DNA of 64,000 nucleotides from a bacterium (GCA_026705465.1 JAPPAP010000040.1:62001-126000), one strand, 5' to 3'; shown: positions 32,087-41,210, numbered from the stretch's first letter. Translations and numbers: made by a program. The notes: a model not told the origin generated them from the sequence alone.

Positions 32087-33268
32087 GTGGACCTAGCCCC
32101 CACACCGGAGCAAGAGGCGTTCCGACACGAATGCCGCCAGTGGCTTCAGGAGAACCTCCCCTGGGAGTACGGCCAAGGCCTGCCGCCGCTGTTCGACGAT
32201 CTAGCTGAAGAGGTCGCCTTCCTGCGCAAGTGGCAGGCCGCCCTGGCTGATGCCCGCCTCGTCGGCGTTTCCTGGCCGGTCGAGTTCGGCGGGCGGGACG
32301 CCGGTCGTCTGCACCACTACATCGTCCAGGAGGAGCTAGCCCGGGCCCGGGCCCCCGAGCTGGTCGGCCGCTTGGGCGTGAACCTGATCGGCCCCACCCT
32401 CCTGGCCCACGGCACCGCCGAGCAGAAGCAGCGCTGGCTTCCCTCGATCCTCCCCGCCGAGCAGCTCTTCTGCCAGCTGTTCAGTGAGCCCGATGCCGGC
32501 AGCGACCTGGCGTCGCTGTCCACCCGAGCCGTTCCCACCGATGGAGGATGGCGGCTCAGCGGCCAGAAGGTGTGGACTTCCTATGCCCAGTTCGCCGACT
32601 GGGGTCTGTGCCTGGCCCGTTCCCACCCCGATGAGCCCAAGCACCGGGGCATCACCGCCTTCATGGTCGACATGCACGCCGACGGGGTGGACATCCACCC
32701 CCTGCGCCAGATGACCGACGAGTCCGACTTCAACGAGGTCTTCCTCAACGAGGTGTTCGTGGCCGACGACCAGGTCATCGGTGAGCCCGGCAACGGCTGG
32801 CGGGTGTCGCAGTCCACCCTCGGTGTGGAGCGGGGCACCAACCCCCGCCAGCTGGTCATCCACCTCCAGCTCCTCGAAGAGCTGTTCCGCCTGGCCGCCG
32901 ACTCCGGCCGCAACAGCGACCCCGTGGTCCGCCAGGCCCTGGCTCGCTCTTACATCGAGGTCCGCCTGTTCCAGCTCCAGAACTGGCGGGTGCTCTCCCG
33001 GTTGGCCAACGGCCAAGACCACGGCCCGGAGTCGGCCACCGCCAAGCTGTTCTGGAGCGAGATGAGCCAACGACTGCACCGCACCGCCATGGATGTGCTG
33101 GGTCCTGCTGCTTGCTTGTGGCGGGGCGACCCCCACAACCCCGGCGAGGGTCGCTGGCAGCGGTCATGGCTGTACTATCAAGCTGCGACGATTTTCGCCG
33201 GAACCAGCGAAATCCAGCGGAACATCATCGGGGAGAGGACTCTGGGCTTGCCCCGAGAGCCGCGATAG
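32087..33268 (+). CDS. Acyl-CoA dehydrogenase
   Basis: 393-residue FAD-dependent acyl-CoA dehydrogenase. LFSEPDAGSDLASLSTRA (about 124-141) is the first signature, WTSYAQFADWGLCLART-like strand follows, and ATIFAGTSEIQRNIIGERTLGLPR the C-terminal signature. The position that holds the catalytic glutamate in medium-chain type enzymes (YEGTSQIQ) is alanine here (FAGTSEIQ), as in some heteromeric actinobacterial FadE subunits or enzymes whose base lies elsewhere. GTG start at 32087; the overlapping ATG is out of frame. Followed by an enoyl-CoA hydratase 8 bases later, giving two beta-oxidation steps. Confidence 0.85.
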   Translation: MDLAPTPEQEAFRHECRQWLQENLPWEYGQGLPPLFDDLAEEVAFLRKWQAALADARLVGVSWPVEFGGRDAGRLHHYIVQEELARARAPELVGRLGVNLIGPTLLAHGTAEQKQRWLPSILPAEQLFCQLFSEPDAGSDLASLSTRAVPTDGGWRLSGQKVWTSYAQFADWGLCLARSHPDEPKHRGITAFMVDMHADGVDIHPLRQMTDESDFNEVFLNEVFVADDQVIGEPGNGWRVSQSTLGVERGTNPRQLVIHLQLLEELFRLAADSGRNSDPVVRQALARSYIEVRLFQLQNWRVLSRLANGQDHGPESATAKLFWSEMSQRLHRTAMDVLGPAACLWRGDPHNPGEGRWQRSWLYYQAATIFAGTSEIQRNIIGERTLGLPREPR

Positions 33269-33276
33269 GAGCACCT

Positions 33277-34110
33277 ATGAGCACCGATTTCGACACCATC
33301 GAGTACAGCGTCGATGAGGCCGTGGCCACCATCACCTTGAATCGGCCCGATGTGGCCAACGCCCAGGACACCCAGCTCATCGACGAGCTCGATGCCGCCT
33401 TCGACCTGGCCGAGGCCGACGACGAGGTGCGGGTGGTGGTGATGGCTGCCAACGGGCGCCACTTCTCCGCCGGCCACGACCTCAAGGCGCTGGTGGGCGA
33501 CGTGGAGCCCGACAAATGGCGGCTCATGCGCGACACCCCCGAGGGCAAGTTCCATCACGAGAAGACCATGTACTTCGACCGCTGTCTGCGCATTCGCGAC
33601 TTCCCCAAGCCCACCATCGCCGCCGTCCACGGCAAATGCATCGCCGCGGGGGTGATGTTGGCCTGCATGTGCGATCTGATCGTGGCCTCCGACGATGCCT
33701 CCTTCCAGAACCCGGTGCTGCGCATGACCGGCGCCGCGGTGGAGATCCTCATCGAGCCGTGGGAGATGCCGCCCCGCAAGGCCAAGGAGTTCCTGCTCAC
33801 TGCCCAGACCATCTCCGCCGCCGACGCCGAGCGCCTGGGCATGGTCAATCGGGTGGTGCCGCGTGACGAGTTGGCCGCCTCCGTCCAGGAGATGGCGGAG
33901 GCCATCGCCCTGGTCCCTCCGGCCACCGCCGCGGTGGTGAAGCGGTCCATCAACAAGACCCTGGAGTTCATGGGCCAGAGGGACTCCTGGGATTACCACT
34001 TCATGGTCCACCACTGGATGCACAACACCGACACCGCCTTGGGGGCCTTAGACCGGCGCATGCAGAAGTCCTCGATGTCCGAAGTCTTCGCCGAGCACCG
34101 CGATAGCTAG
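33277..34110 (+). CDS. Enoyl-CoA hydratase/isomerase family protein
   Basis: 277-residue crotonase-fold enzyme. RHFSAGHDLKAL (about 61-72) forms the first oxyanion-hole strand and GKCIAAGVMLACMCDLIVASD the second with the CoA-binding GG-like turn. MRDTPEGKFHHEKTMYFD is an insertion before it. ATG 33277 has TAGGAGC 5 bases upstream and removes an overlap with the dehydrogenase. The usual catalytic glutamates of hydratase are not clear, so an isomerase or hydrolase role is possible. Confidence 0.85.
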   Translation: MSTDFDTIEYSVDEAVATITLNRPDVANAQDTQLIDELDAAFDLAEADDEVRVVVMAANGRHFSAGHDLKALVGDVEPDKWRLMRDTPEGKFHHEKTMYFDRCLRIRDFPKPTIAAVHGKCIAAGVMLACMCDLIVASDDASFQNPVLRMTGAAVEILIEPWEMPPRKAKEFLLTAQTISAADAERLGMVNRVVPRDELAASVQEMAEAIALVPPATAAVVKRSINKTLEFMGQRDSWDYHFMVHHWMHNTDTALGALDRRMQKSSMSEVFAEHRDS

Positions 34111-34149
34111 GCCACTAAGGCCTCAGCACCGCGATGTCCGAGTACGCCG

Positions 34150-35376
34150 ATGCGTAAGCCGCTGGCCGGAGTCCGAGTGCTCGATGTGGGCACCCGGATC
34201 GCCGCTCCGTTCTGCGCCGGCCTCCTCGGCGAGCAGGGTGCCGAGGTGATCAAGATCGAACAACCCGGCGCCGGCGATCCCCTCCGCACCCTCGGCCCCT
34301 ACGCCAAACCCGGCCAAAACGAAGGTGAGGGGGAGGGGAGCGATCACCCCTACTCGTTGTTCTGGGCCGTGGAGGGCCGGGGCCGAAAATCGGTCACCCT
34401 CGATTTGCGCCAACCCCGGGGCCAAGAGCTGTTTCGGCAACTGGCCTCCCACACCGACGTACTGTGCGAGAACTTCCGTCCCGGCACTCTGGAGCGCTGG
34501 AACATCCACCCTGGAGCGTTGCCTCGCCGCTTGGTCACCGTGCGCATTAGCGGATACGGCCAGGACGGCCCCAAGTCGCTGCTCCCCGGCCTCGACCGCA
34601 ACGGCGTGGCCTACGGCGGACTGCTTCACCTCACCGGCGAGCCCGACCGCTCCCCCGTGCGCCCCGGCGTCACTGTTGCCGACTACCTCACCGGGGTGTT
34701 CGCCGCCCAGGCTGCCACCGCTTTGTTGTATGACCGGGACATCGGCGGTAGCGGGGAGGGTGGGGTGATCGACGCCTACCTGTACGGCTCGGTGCTGCGC
34801 ATCATGGAGTGGACCCACGCCGCCTACCACAACCTCGGCCTGGTGCGAAACCGCGTCGGCAACCGGGTCGACCACTCGGCTCCGATCAACAACTATCCCA
34901 GCCGTGACGGCCGCTGGGTGTGCATCACCGCGGCCACGCAGGCCAATTTCGCCCGCCTATGCACTGCCATGGACCGACCCGAGCTGATAGAGGATCCCAA
35001 ATTCGCCACCGCCAACGCCCGAGTCGCCAACGGCGGCGAGATCAACCAGATCGTGAGCGATTGGACCGCCCTGCTCGATGCCGCCGACATCGAAGCCCGC
35101 TGCGTGGCTCACGATGTGCCTGCGGCCACCGCCTACGACGCCGCCGACATCGCCAACGATCCCCATGTCATCGCCCGCGGTGACCTCGTTGCCATCGACG
35201 ACCCGGTGGTCGGCCCCCTACGCCAGCAAGCTCCCTACCCCCGCTTTGACGGCCAGCCGCCTCCCGTCCCCACCGGCGCCCCCCGAGTCGGCCAGCACAC
35301 CGACGAAGTGCTCACCGAGTTGTGCAACCTCAAGCCCGACGAGTTGGCCTCCCTGCGAGCCGACGGCATCATCTGA
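34150..35376 (+). CDS. CaiB/BaiF family CoA-transferase (class III)
   Basis: 408-residue class III CoA-transferase that moves CoA between acids through aspartyl-CoA chemistry. LAGVRVLDVGTRIAAPFCAGLLGEQGAEVIKIE opens the fold (split here), and the catalytic aspartate is probably D178 in GVTVADYLTGVFAAQ. VRISGYGQDGP is the conserved active-site strand. A second member lies at 47871. In this operon it could move CoA from a thioester to the entering acid in place of ATP-dependent activation. Confidence 0.9.
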   Translation: MRKPLAGVRVLDVGTRIAAPFCAGLLGEQGAEVIKIEQPGAGDPLRTLGPYAKPGQNEGEGEGSDHPYSLFWAVEGRGRKSVTLDLRQPRGQELFRQLASHTDVLCENFRPGTLERWNIHPGALPRRLVTVRISGYGQDGPKSLLPGLDRNGVAYGGLLHLTGEPDRSPVRPGVTVADYLTGVFAAQAATALLYDRDIGGSGEGGVIDAYLYGSVLRIMEWTHAAYHNLGLVRNRVGNRVDHSAPINNYPSRDGRWVCITAATQANFARLCTAMDRPELIEDPKFATANARVANGGEINQIVSDWTALLDAADIEARCVAHDVPAATAYDAADIANDPHVIARGDLVAIDDPVVGPLRQQAPYPRFDGQPPPVPTGAPRVGQHTDEVLTELCNLKPDELASLRADGII

Positions 35377-35378
35377 CC

Positions 35379-36602
35379 ATGCCTGCTACCGCTGATGCCC
35401 CGGCGCTGGAGCTCGACGTGGGACGGCTGCGGCGGCATCGCTACGCCAAACTGCAATTCCAGATGGCCGCCGACGGCCTCGACGCCCTGGTGCTGCTCCA
35501 CGGCCCCCATGTGGCCTACGCCACCGACTGCCTCCCCAAAGGGGCCGACGCCACCCACGCCTCGGCCAATCGCCCTGTGGCTGTGGTCGTCGCCGACCAT
35601 CCTCAGCCCTGCCTGCTGGGTGGCGACCCCGACGGCCTCCCTGTGGATCACCATCCCGCTGTCTGGCCCGACATCGACGAGGGTGCCGCCGACCTCGGCG
35701 CCCAGCTCGACGCAATCCTCGGCCAACATGCCCGTGGCGGACGCGTCGGCATCGACCTCATGACCGGGGCCATGCGCCGAACCGGCGTGCTGTCGGCCGC
35801 GGAGATCGCCGATGCCGCCAACACCATGGCCGCGGTCAAGCTCCGCAAGACGGTCGACGAGCTGGCCTGCATCCACCAGGCCCAATCCCGCACCAACCGG
35901 GCCATGGCCTCGGTGTACGAAACCCTGGTCCCCGGCGTGCGCCGCAGCGAGCTGGCCGCCGTGTTCCTCCGCCGCCTCCGGGAAGAGGGCATCGACGCCA
36001 ACATGATCGACGTTATCTTCCAGCCCATGGCTCGGCGCATGGCCGACGGCCCCCGCACCACCACTGGCCACCTTGCTTTCCCCACCTGGTCGGGCGATCC
36101 CGTCTACGCCGAGGACGACCTCATCTGGGTGGACTCCGGCAGCGACTACCACGGCTACGCCTCCGACTTTGGCCGCACCTGGACGGTCGGCCGCCCGCCC
36201 ACTCCCGCTGAGCAGCGCTGCTTCGAGCGGTGGCTGGCGGTCATGGACGCGGCCTACGGCGCCATTGCCCCTGGCGCCACCTTCGCCGAGGTGTGCGCTG
36301 CGGCCACCGCTGCTGACGCCCCCTACCGAACCGACGGCGACCGCCCGTGGATGCCGCACTTCTACCTCGTTCACGGGGTGGGCATCGAGAGCGCCGAGAT
36401 GCCCTTCTTGGGCACCGACAACGGCCCCGACTTCGACGCCGCCCACACTCTGGAGCCCGGCATGGTGTTGGTGCTGGAGCCCGCCATTTGGGAAGACGGC
36501 ACCGGCGGCTACCGGGCCGAAGAGATTGTGGCCGTTACCGAGGACGGCTGGATTCCTCTGGGCGGCGGCTACCCCTACGATCCCTTCGAGGTGCCTCGAT
36601 GA
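35379..36602 (+). CDS. M24 family metallopeptidase / Xaa-Pro dipeptidase-like
   Basis: 407-residue pita-bread protein with N-terminal creatinase-like domain. All five metal ligands are present: two aspartates in WVDSGSDYHGYASDFGRTW, histidine in LVHGVGIES, and glutamates in VLVLEPAIWE and RAEEIVAVTEDG. This predicts a true dimetal hydrolase, peptidase or creatinase-like amidine/amide hydrolase. ATG 35379 lies 2 bases after the preceding stop. A degenerate relative is encoded directly downstream. Aminopeptidase P-type activity is possible but the operon suggests a small-molecule substrate. Confidence 0.85.
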   Translation: MPATADAPALELDVGRLRRHRYAKLQFQMAADGLDALVLLHGPHVAYATDCLPKGADATHASANRPVAVVVADHPQPCLLGGDPDGLPVDHHPAVWPDIDEGAADLGAQLDAILGQHARGGRVGIDLMTGAMRRTGVLSAAEIADAANTMAAVKLRKTVDELACIHQAQSRTNRAMASVYETLVPGVRRSELAAVFLRRLREEGIDANMIDVIFQPMARRMADGPRTTTGHLAFPTWSGDPVYAEDDLIWVDSGSDYHGYASDFGRTWTVGRPPTPAEQRCFERWLAVMDAAYGAIAPGATFAEVCAAATAADAPYRTDGDRPWMPHFYLVHGVGIESAEMPFLGTDNGPDFDAAHTLEPGMVLVLEPAIWEDGTGGYRAEEIVAVTEDGWIPLGGGYPYDPFEVPR

Positions 36603-36636
36603 CTCATCGCCCTTCGACCCACATCGAGGTGCCGAG

Positions 36637-37578
36637 ATGAGCCTGCACCTCCAGCGTCGGGCCCGTGCCGTCGACTCCCTGGCCGCCGCCGGCATCGACA
36701 TGCTGGTCGCCGGTCGCCAAGACCACATCAACTACGTCACCGGCGCCCACCAGCTCTGGACCGCTGGCACCCGTCCGTTCGGACCGGTCTGCACCCTCAA
36801 TACCGCCACCGGCGAGATCTTCCTGCTGTCCACCTGGGACGAGGGCGTCCCCAGCGACATCGATCTCGACCACCTCCAGGGCATCACCTGGAACGGGGGG
36901 ATCATCTACCAGCGCCTGGCCGCCAACCCGGGGATGGCCACCGCCCGGAGAGTGGGGGTCGACGCCTGGTCGCCGGGCATGGCTGGCCTGATCAGCGCGG
37001 TCGCTCCCGAAGCCGAGATCGTTGCCGTCGACGACATCTTGTTGCGAGCCCGTCGCACCAAGCTGCCCTCCGAGGTCGACGCCATCCGGGCCGCCTGCGC
37101 CGTGGCCGCCGAAGCCGTGGCCGCCGCCCTCGCCCATCCCGGCACCGATGCCCAGCGTCTGGCCGCCGGGGTGGAGGTCATGGCCCTGGCCGGATCGTCC
37201 ACCCCCGCCGCCGAGCCCCGAGTCGAGGGCCCCATGGTCGATTTCAGCTGCATCCGCTCCCACTACGAGGGCGGCCTGGGCCGCACCGCCAGTGGCGCCC
37301 CGCCCGCCTCCCGGCCCCACGCCGCCCTGATCGCCGCCTGCGTTCCCGGTGCCACCGGCCAAGACCTCCGCCGAGCCGCCCCCGACGGCGATTGGCTGGT
37401 GCGAGGAAGCGGCATGGGCTTCGAGCCCCCGGTGATCAACCACCGCTACGGCGCCAGCGAGATCCTCGAGGCCCACATGGTGCTCAGCGTGAGCGCGGGC
37501 ACCGGCGAGGAATATGCTCGCGACACGGTTCTCGTCACCGAATCAACACCCGAAATCCTCTCCCCGGAGGAGCCATGA
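36637..37578 (+). CDS. Degenerate M24-like protein (metal ligands lost)
   Basis: 313-residue relative of the preceding M24 protein. The N-terminal domain is intact (HLQRRARAVDSLAAAGIDML, INYVTGAHQL). In the catalytic half the second aspartate of the first motif is glycine (SHYEGGLGRTA), the histidine motif reads VRGSGMGFEPP, and the glutamates are absent (VLSVSAGTGEEYARDTVLV). The chain is also about 90 residues shorter. It is unlikely to bind two metals, so it could be a structural partner of the intact enzyme or bind a ligand. ATG 36637 has GAGGTGCCGAG upstream. The stop overlaps the next gene by 4 bases. The frame itself is intact, so not called a pseudogene. Confidence 0.8.
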   Translation: MSLHLQRRARAVDSLAAAGIDMLVAGRQDHINYVTGAHQLWTAGTRPFGPVCTLNTATGEIFLLSTWDEGVPSDIDLDHLQGITWNGGIIYQRLAANPGMATARRVGVDAWSPGMAGLISAVAPEAEIVAVDDILLRARRTKLPSEVDAIRAACAVAAEAVAAALAHPGTDAQRLAAGVEVMALAGSSTPAAEPRVEGPMVDFSCIRSHYEGGLGRTASGAPPASRPHAALIAACVPGATGQDLRRAAPDGDWLVRGSGMGFEPPVINHRYGASEILEAHMVLSVSAGTGEEYARDTVLVTESTPEILSPEEP

Positions 37579-38759
37579 CCCTCGACTACGACGCCTACGA
37601 CGCCGACAACCACCTCTACGAGCCCATCGACGCCTTCACCCGCCACCTTCCTGAGCGATACCGCACCGCCATCCGCTATGTGGACATCGAGGGTCGCACC
37701 AAGATCGCCATCAACAACAAGATCAGTGAGTACATCCCCAATCCCACCTTCGAGGTGGTGGCCGCTCCCGGCGCCTGGGAGGATTACCACCGGGGCAACA
37801 ACCCCGATGGCAAGACCCTGCGGGACTTCACCGGCAAGCCCATCCGCTGCCTGCCCGCCTTCCGCAACCCCGAAGACCGCGTCAAGCTGCTCGACGAACA
37901 GGGGGTGTACGCCACCCTGCTGTTCCCCACTCTGGCCTCGCTGCTCGAAGAGCGGATGAAGGACGACATCAACCTCACCCACGCCGCCATCTCGGCTTTC
38001 AACCGCTGGATGCTCGAAGAGTGGACGTTCAACTACCACGACCGCATCTTCCCCACCCCGATCATCACCCTGCCCGACCCCCGCCGGGCCATCGAGGAGC
38101 TGGAGTGGGCCGTGGACAACGGCGCCCGGGCTGTGCTGATTCGTCCCGCCCCGGTGCCCGGCGTGCGGGGGTCGCGCTCCATGGGCCTGCCCGAGTTCGA
38201 CGATTTCTGGAATGTGGTGGAGCAAACCGGGATCCTGGTCACCTGCCATGCCTCCGACTCCGGCTACGACGATCGGGCCAGCGCCTGGGAGGGCGGCCGC
38301 GACGAATTCCTGCCGTTCAAGCCCGCCGCCTTCCGCACGGTCATCAGCCATGGCCGGCCCATCTTCGACACCATCGCGGCGATGATCTGCCACGGGCTGT
38401 TCGAGCGCCATCCCAGCGTGCGGGTGGCCTGCATTGAGAACGGCTCCACCTGGGTGGCCCCGCTCATCGAGGAGCTGGCCATCACCTACGGGAAGATGCC
38501 CCAGGAGTTCGCCGAAGACCCGGTGGAGACCTTCCGACGCCACATCTCGATCAGCCCGTTCTACGAGGAGGACATCTCCGGACTCATCGATAACATCGGC
38601 ATCGACCGGGTGCTGTTCGGCTCCGACTTCCCCCATCCCGAGGGCCTCGGCACGCCCCTCGACTTCATCAAGGAAGTGGAAGACCAAAGCCCCGAAGGCC
38701 AGCGCAAGGTCATGTCGGAAAACCTCAAAGAGCTCCTCACCCTTCGCCCTGCCGCATGA
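37575..38759 (+). CDS. Amidohydrolase family 2 metal-dependent hydrolase
   Basis: 394-residue paralogue of the gene at 8648. YDADNHLYEP (about 6-15) is the first metal site, TCHASDSGYDD about 222 an internal one, and VLFGSDFPHPEGLG the catalytic aspartate region. ISEYIPNPTFEVV, RWMLEEWTFNYHDRIFPTP and ARAVLIRPAPVPGVRG are nearly the same in the two. ATG 37575 overlaps the previous TGA by 4 bases and has GGAGGAG upstream. Predicted hydrolysis or decarboxylation of a pathway intermediate. Confidence 0.9.
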   Translation: MTLDYDAYDADNHLYEPIDAFTRHLPERYRTAIRYVDIEGRTKIAINNKISEYIPNPTFEVVAAPGAWEDYHRGNNPDGKTLRDFTGKPIRCLPAFRNPEDRVKLLDEQGVYATLLFPTLASLLEERMKDDINLTHAAISAFNRWMLEEWTFNYHDRIFPTPIITLPDPRRAIEELEWAVDNGARAVLIRPAPVPGVRGSRSMGLPEFDDFWNVVEQTGILVTCHASDSGYDDRASAWEGGRDEFLPFKPAAFRTVISHGRPIFDTIAAMICHGLFERHPSVRVACIENGSTWVAPLIEELAITYGKMPQEFAEDPVETFRRHISISPFYEEDISGLIDNIGIDRVLFGSDFPHPEGLGTPLDFIKEVEDQSPEGQRKVMSENLKELLTLRPAA

Positions 38760-39865
38760 GCGAGCAAACCGAGTCAGCCACGGATTCGAGCGTCTTCTCG
38801 CGCACCGACACCGACGAAGCATCCGAAGCCGAGCGCACCAAGGGCCTGATCGAACCGGTCGCGCTGGGGGAGTGGATGGACAACCAGGGCCTTCCCGGCC
38901 AAGGCGAGCCCATCACCAGCCGGTTCATCTCCGGCGGCGCCTCCAACGAGATCTTCGAGATCTGCCGGGGCGAGCACCGCTGGGCCCTGCGCCGTCCGCC
39001 CCGCAAGGTCCCCGACGGGCGCAACGAGACCATGATGCGGGAGTACCGCATCCTGTCGGCTCTGGCCGACACCGACGTCCCCCATGCCCGAGCGGCGGGC
39101 GGCACCGACGACACCAGCATCATTGGGGCGGCGTTCTACCTCATGGACTTCATCGACGGCTGGTCGCCCATCAGCGAGCCCGGCTGGCCCGAGCCGTTTG
39201 GCTCCGACATGGACGCCCGCCCCGGCCTGGCCTACGAGCTGGTGGATGCCATTGCCCGGCTGTCCAAGGTCGACTGGCAGGCCAACGGCTTGGAGGGGCT
39301 CGGCCGTCCCGACGGCTTCCACGAGCGCCAGGTCGATCGCTGGTACGCCCACCTCAACCGGTTCAAGTTCCGCGACATCCCCGGCCTCGACGAAGCCGGC
39401 GACTGGCTTCGGGGCCGCACGCCCCGCAGCTACACGCCCGGCATCATGCACGGCGACTACCAGTTCGCCAACGTGATGTTCCACCACGGCGCCCCCGCCC
39501 GGATGGCCGCCGTCGTCGACTGGGAGATGGGCACCGTGGGTGACCCGCTGCTCGACTTGGCCTGGGTGGTGATGAACTGGCCCGAAGACGAGGACGGTCG
39601 CCCTTCAGTGGGCTACGTCGACTACGACGGCCTGCCCTTCCGCGACGACCTGCTGGAGCGCTACGCCACCATGTCGGGCCGCGACGTCGACGAGATCGAC
39701 TACTACGTGATCCTGGCCCGATTCAAGCTGGCCATCGTGCTGGAGGGCGGCTACGCCCGCTTCGTGGCCGGCGGCGCCGACAACCCCCGCATGGAAGCCT
39801 TCGGCCGCGTCGTCCTCGACCTGGCCCGCGACGCCGCCGCCCTCGCCCAAACCACCAACCTCTAG
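38756..39865 (+). CDS. APH-like kinase, ACAD10/11 kinase-domain type
   Basis: 369-residue phosphotransferase with the APH fold. It begins with a polar, acidic 35-residue extension (SEQTESATDSSVFSRTD). SGGASNEIFEICRG is the nucleotide loop, LRRPPRKVPDG carries the conserved lysine region, GIMHGDYQFANVMF the catalytic HGDxxxxN and VVDWEMGTVGDPLLDLAWV the metal-binding D. These blocks are close to the kinase domain of ACAD10/11 and LvaA, which phosphorylate 4-hydroxyacyl-CoA. A matching ACAD is encoded at 41211. ATGA overlap with the amidohydrolase. Last gene of the long operon. Confidence 0.85.
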   Translation: MSEQTESATDSSVFSRTDTDEASEAERTKGLIEPVALGEWMDNQGLPGQGEPITSRFISGGASNEIFEICRGEHRWALRRPPRKVPDGRNETMMREYRILSALADTDVPHARAAGGTDDTSIIGAAFYLMDFIDGWSPISEPGWPEPFGSDMDARPGLAYELVDAIARLSKVDWQANGLEGLGRPDGFHERQVDRWYAHLNRFKFRDIPGLDEAGDWLRGRTPRSYTPGIMHGDYQFANVMFHHGAPARMAAVVDWEMGTVGDPLLDLAWVVMNWPEDEDGRPSVGYVDYDGLPFRDDLLERYATMSGRDVDEIDYYVILARFKLAIVLEGGYARFVAGGADNPRMEAFGRVVLDLARDAAALAQTTNL

Positions 39866-39884
39866 CGCCCGCCCGATTAGGGCC

Positions 39885-41168
39885 TTAGACGTCCCACACC
39901 ACCGAGAGGGTGGCGGGGGCGCGGAAGGCGAGGCCAGCGATGTTGGGCGGCTCGGCGTCGAGGTCGAGGCGCAGACCGGGGAGACGGTCGAGCAGGTGCT
40001 CCAGCACCGCTCGCATCTCCATACGGGCCAAGTGGATTCCCAAGCACAGGTGGGGCCCGGTGGCGAAGGCTATGTGCGATTTCGGCTGCCGGAAAATGTC
40101 GAACACCTCCGGGTCATCCCAGCGGGAAGGGTCGTGGTTGGCCGATCCCAGGGAGGTGTTCACTGCCGTCCCGGCTCGAACCTCGATGCCGTCCACCACT
40201 GCGTCGGCTGTCGCGGTGCGGGAAATGCCGGTCAGGGGCGCCTCCCACCGCAGCGCCTCCTCTACCGCGGCGGTCACCAGCGACCGGTCGGCCCGCACCG
40301 CGTCGAACTGGTCGGGATTCGAGAGCAGCCCCACCATCATGTTGCTGGCCGCCCGGTAGGTGGTCTCCGCCCCTGCCGGTAGCAGCAATCGGCAGAAGGC
40401 GATGATCTCGTCGTTGGTGAGCCGCTGGCCGTCCAGTTCGGCGTGAGCCAGCAGGCTGATCAGGTCCTCTTGGGGCCCAGTCCGCCGATCCTCCACCACC
40501 GGCTCCAGGTAGTCGTACAGCCATTGCGACGCCGCGAACCCCCGCTCGATCTGAGAGGCCATGTTGGTGATCTCCACCGCCCGGCGGTAGAAGGCGGGCA
40601 GATCAGACTCCGGCAGCCCCAGCGCGATGGCGATCACGTGTACCGGGAACACGAACATCAGCTCGTGTACCAGATCGGCCCGCCCCCGGCTCACAAAAGC
40701 GTCGATGTAGTGGTCCAGCACCGGGTTCACGATCTCGTGCTCCCACCGCTCCATCTCCCGGCGGGTGAACGCCTGCTGGATCAGCTTGCGGTACTGCCCG
40801 TGCTCGGGCTCGTCCATCTCCAAGATGGTGTGGCCCATTACCAGCCCCATCGATTCGGCGTAGCCCGCCGATGAGAACGTGGCCCCGTCCCGCAGCACCG
40901 CCTCCACCCCGTCGTACGAAAGCACGTTCACGATGTCCCGATCGCCGGCCATCAGATCGCTCACGCTCACCGCCCCCAGCATCTGCGACACGCTGCCCCG
41001 GTGAACCGGGCACTGGGCCAGCAGCTCGGTGTACACGTCGTAGGGGTTGATGGAGTGCTCGGCCCCCTGGGCTTGGTCGAAGGCGTCAAACGGGTCGTAC
41101 CCTTCGTCACCGGGTTCGGGGGCTCGGGCGGCCGCTAAAATTTCGCCCGGAGTCATCTCGAACTTCAT
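39885..41168 (-). CDS. Cytochrome P450
   Basis: 427-residue P450, minus strand, convergent with the kinase and divergent from the ACAD. Haem loop FATGPHLCLGIHLARMEMR (368-386) with C375. I-helix LLLPAGAETTYRAASN, K-helix EEALRWEAP. GLVMGHTILEMDEPEHGQYR is the B-C/C-helix region. I place the start at ATG 41168; the open frame continues far upstream but only opposite the ACAD gene. TACAGT lies 8 bases upstream of the ATG. Likely oxidises a fatty or cyclic acid that the adjoining kinase/ACAD genes then process. No redox partner adjacent. Confidence 0.9.
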   Translation of the reverse strand: MKFEMTPGEILAAARAPEPGDEGYDPFDAFDQAQGAEHSINPYDVYTELLAQCPVHRGSVSQMLGAVSVSDLMAGDRDIVNVLSYDGVEAVLRDGATFSSAGYAESMGLVMGHTILEMDEPEHGQYRKLIQQAFTRREMERWEHEIVNPVLDHYIDAFVSRGRADLVHELMFVFPVHVIAIALGLPESDLPAFYRRAVEITNMASQIERGFAASQWLYDYLEPVVEDRRTGPQEDLISLLAHAELDGQRLTNDEIIAFCRLLLPAGAETTYRAASNMMVGLLSNPDQFDAVRADRSLVTAAVEEALRWEAPLTGISRTATADAVVDGIEVRAGTAVNTSLGSANHDPSRWDDPEVFDIFRQPKSHIAFATGPHLCLGIHLARMEMRAVLEHLLDRLPGLRLDLDAEPPNIAGLAFRAPATLSVVWDV

Positions 41169-41210
41169 ATTGAAACACTGTAAATCCAACCCAGAGAGTG
41201 CGGTAGTGCC
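41169..41210. promoter_or_regulatory. Divergent promoter between P450 and ACAD
   Basis: 42 bases with the decamer TATTGAAACA (41169-41178), also present upstream of the gene at 16460. TACAGT on the minus strand is 8 bases from the P450 ATG. On the plus side AGAGAGTGCGG provides a weak ribosome-binding site for 41211. Confidence 0.35.

Noticed and set aside
36073-36636. N-terminal extension of the degenerate M24 protein
   Set aside because: This part reads the intact M24 gene in the wrong frame; ATG 36637 gives the normal creatinase-like N-terminus.
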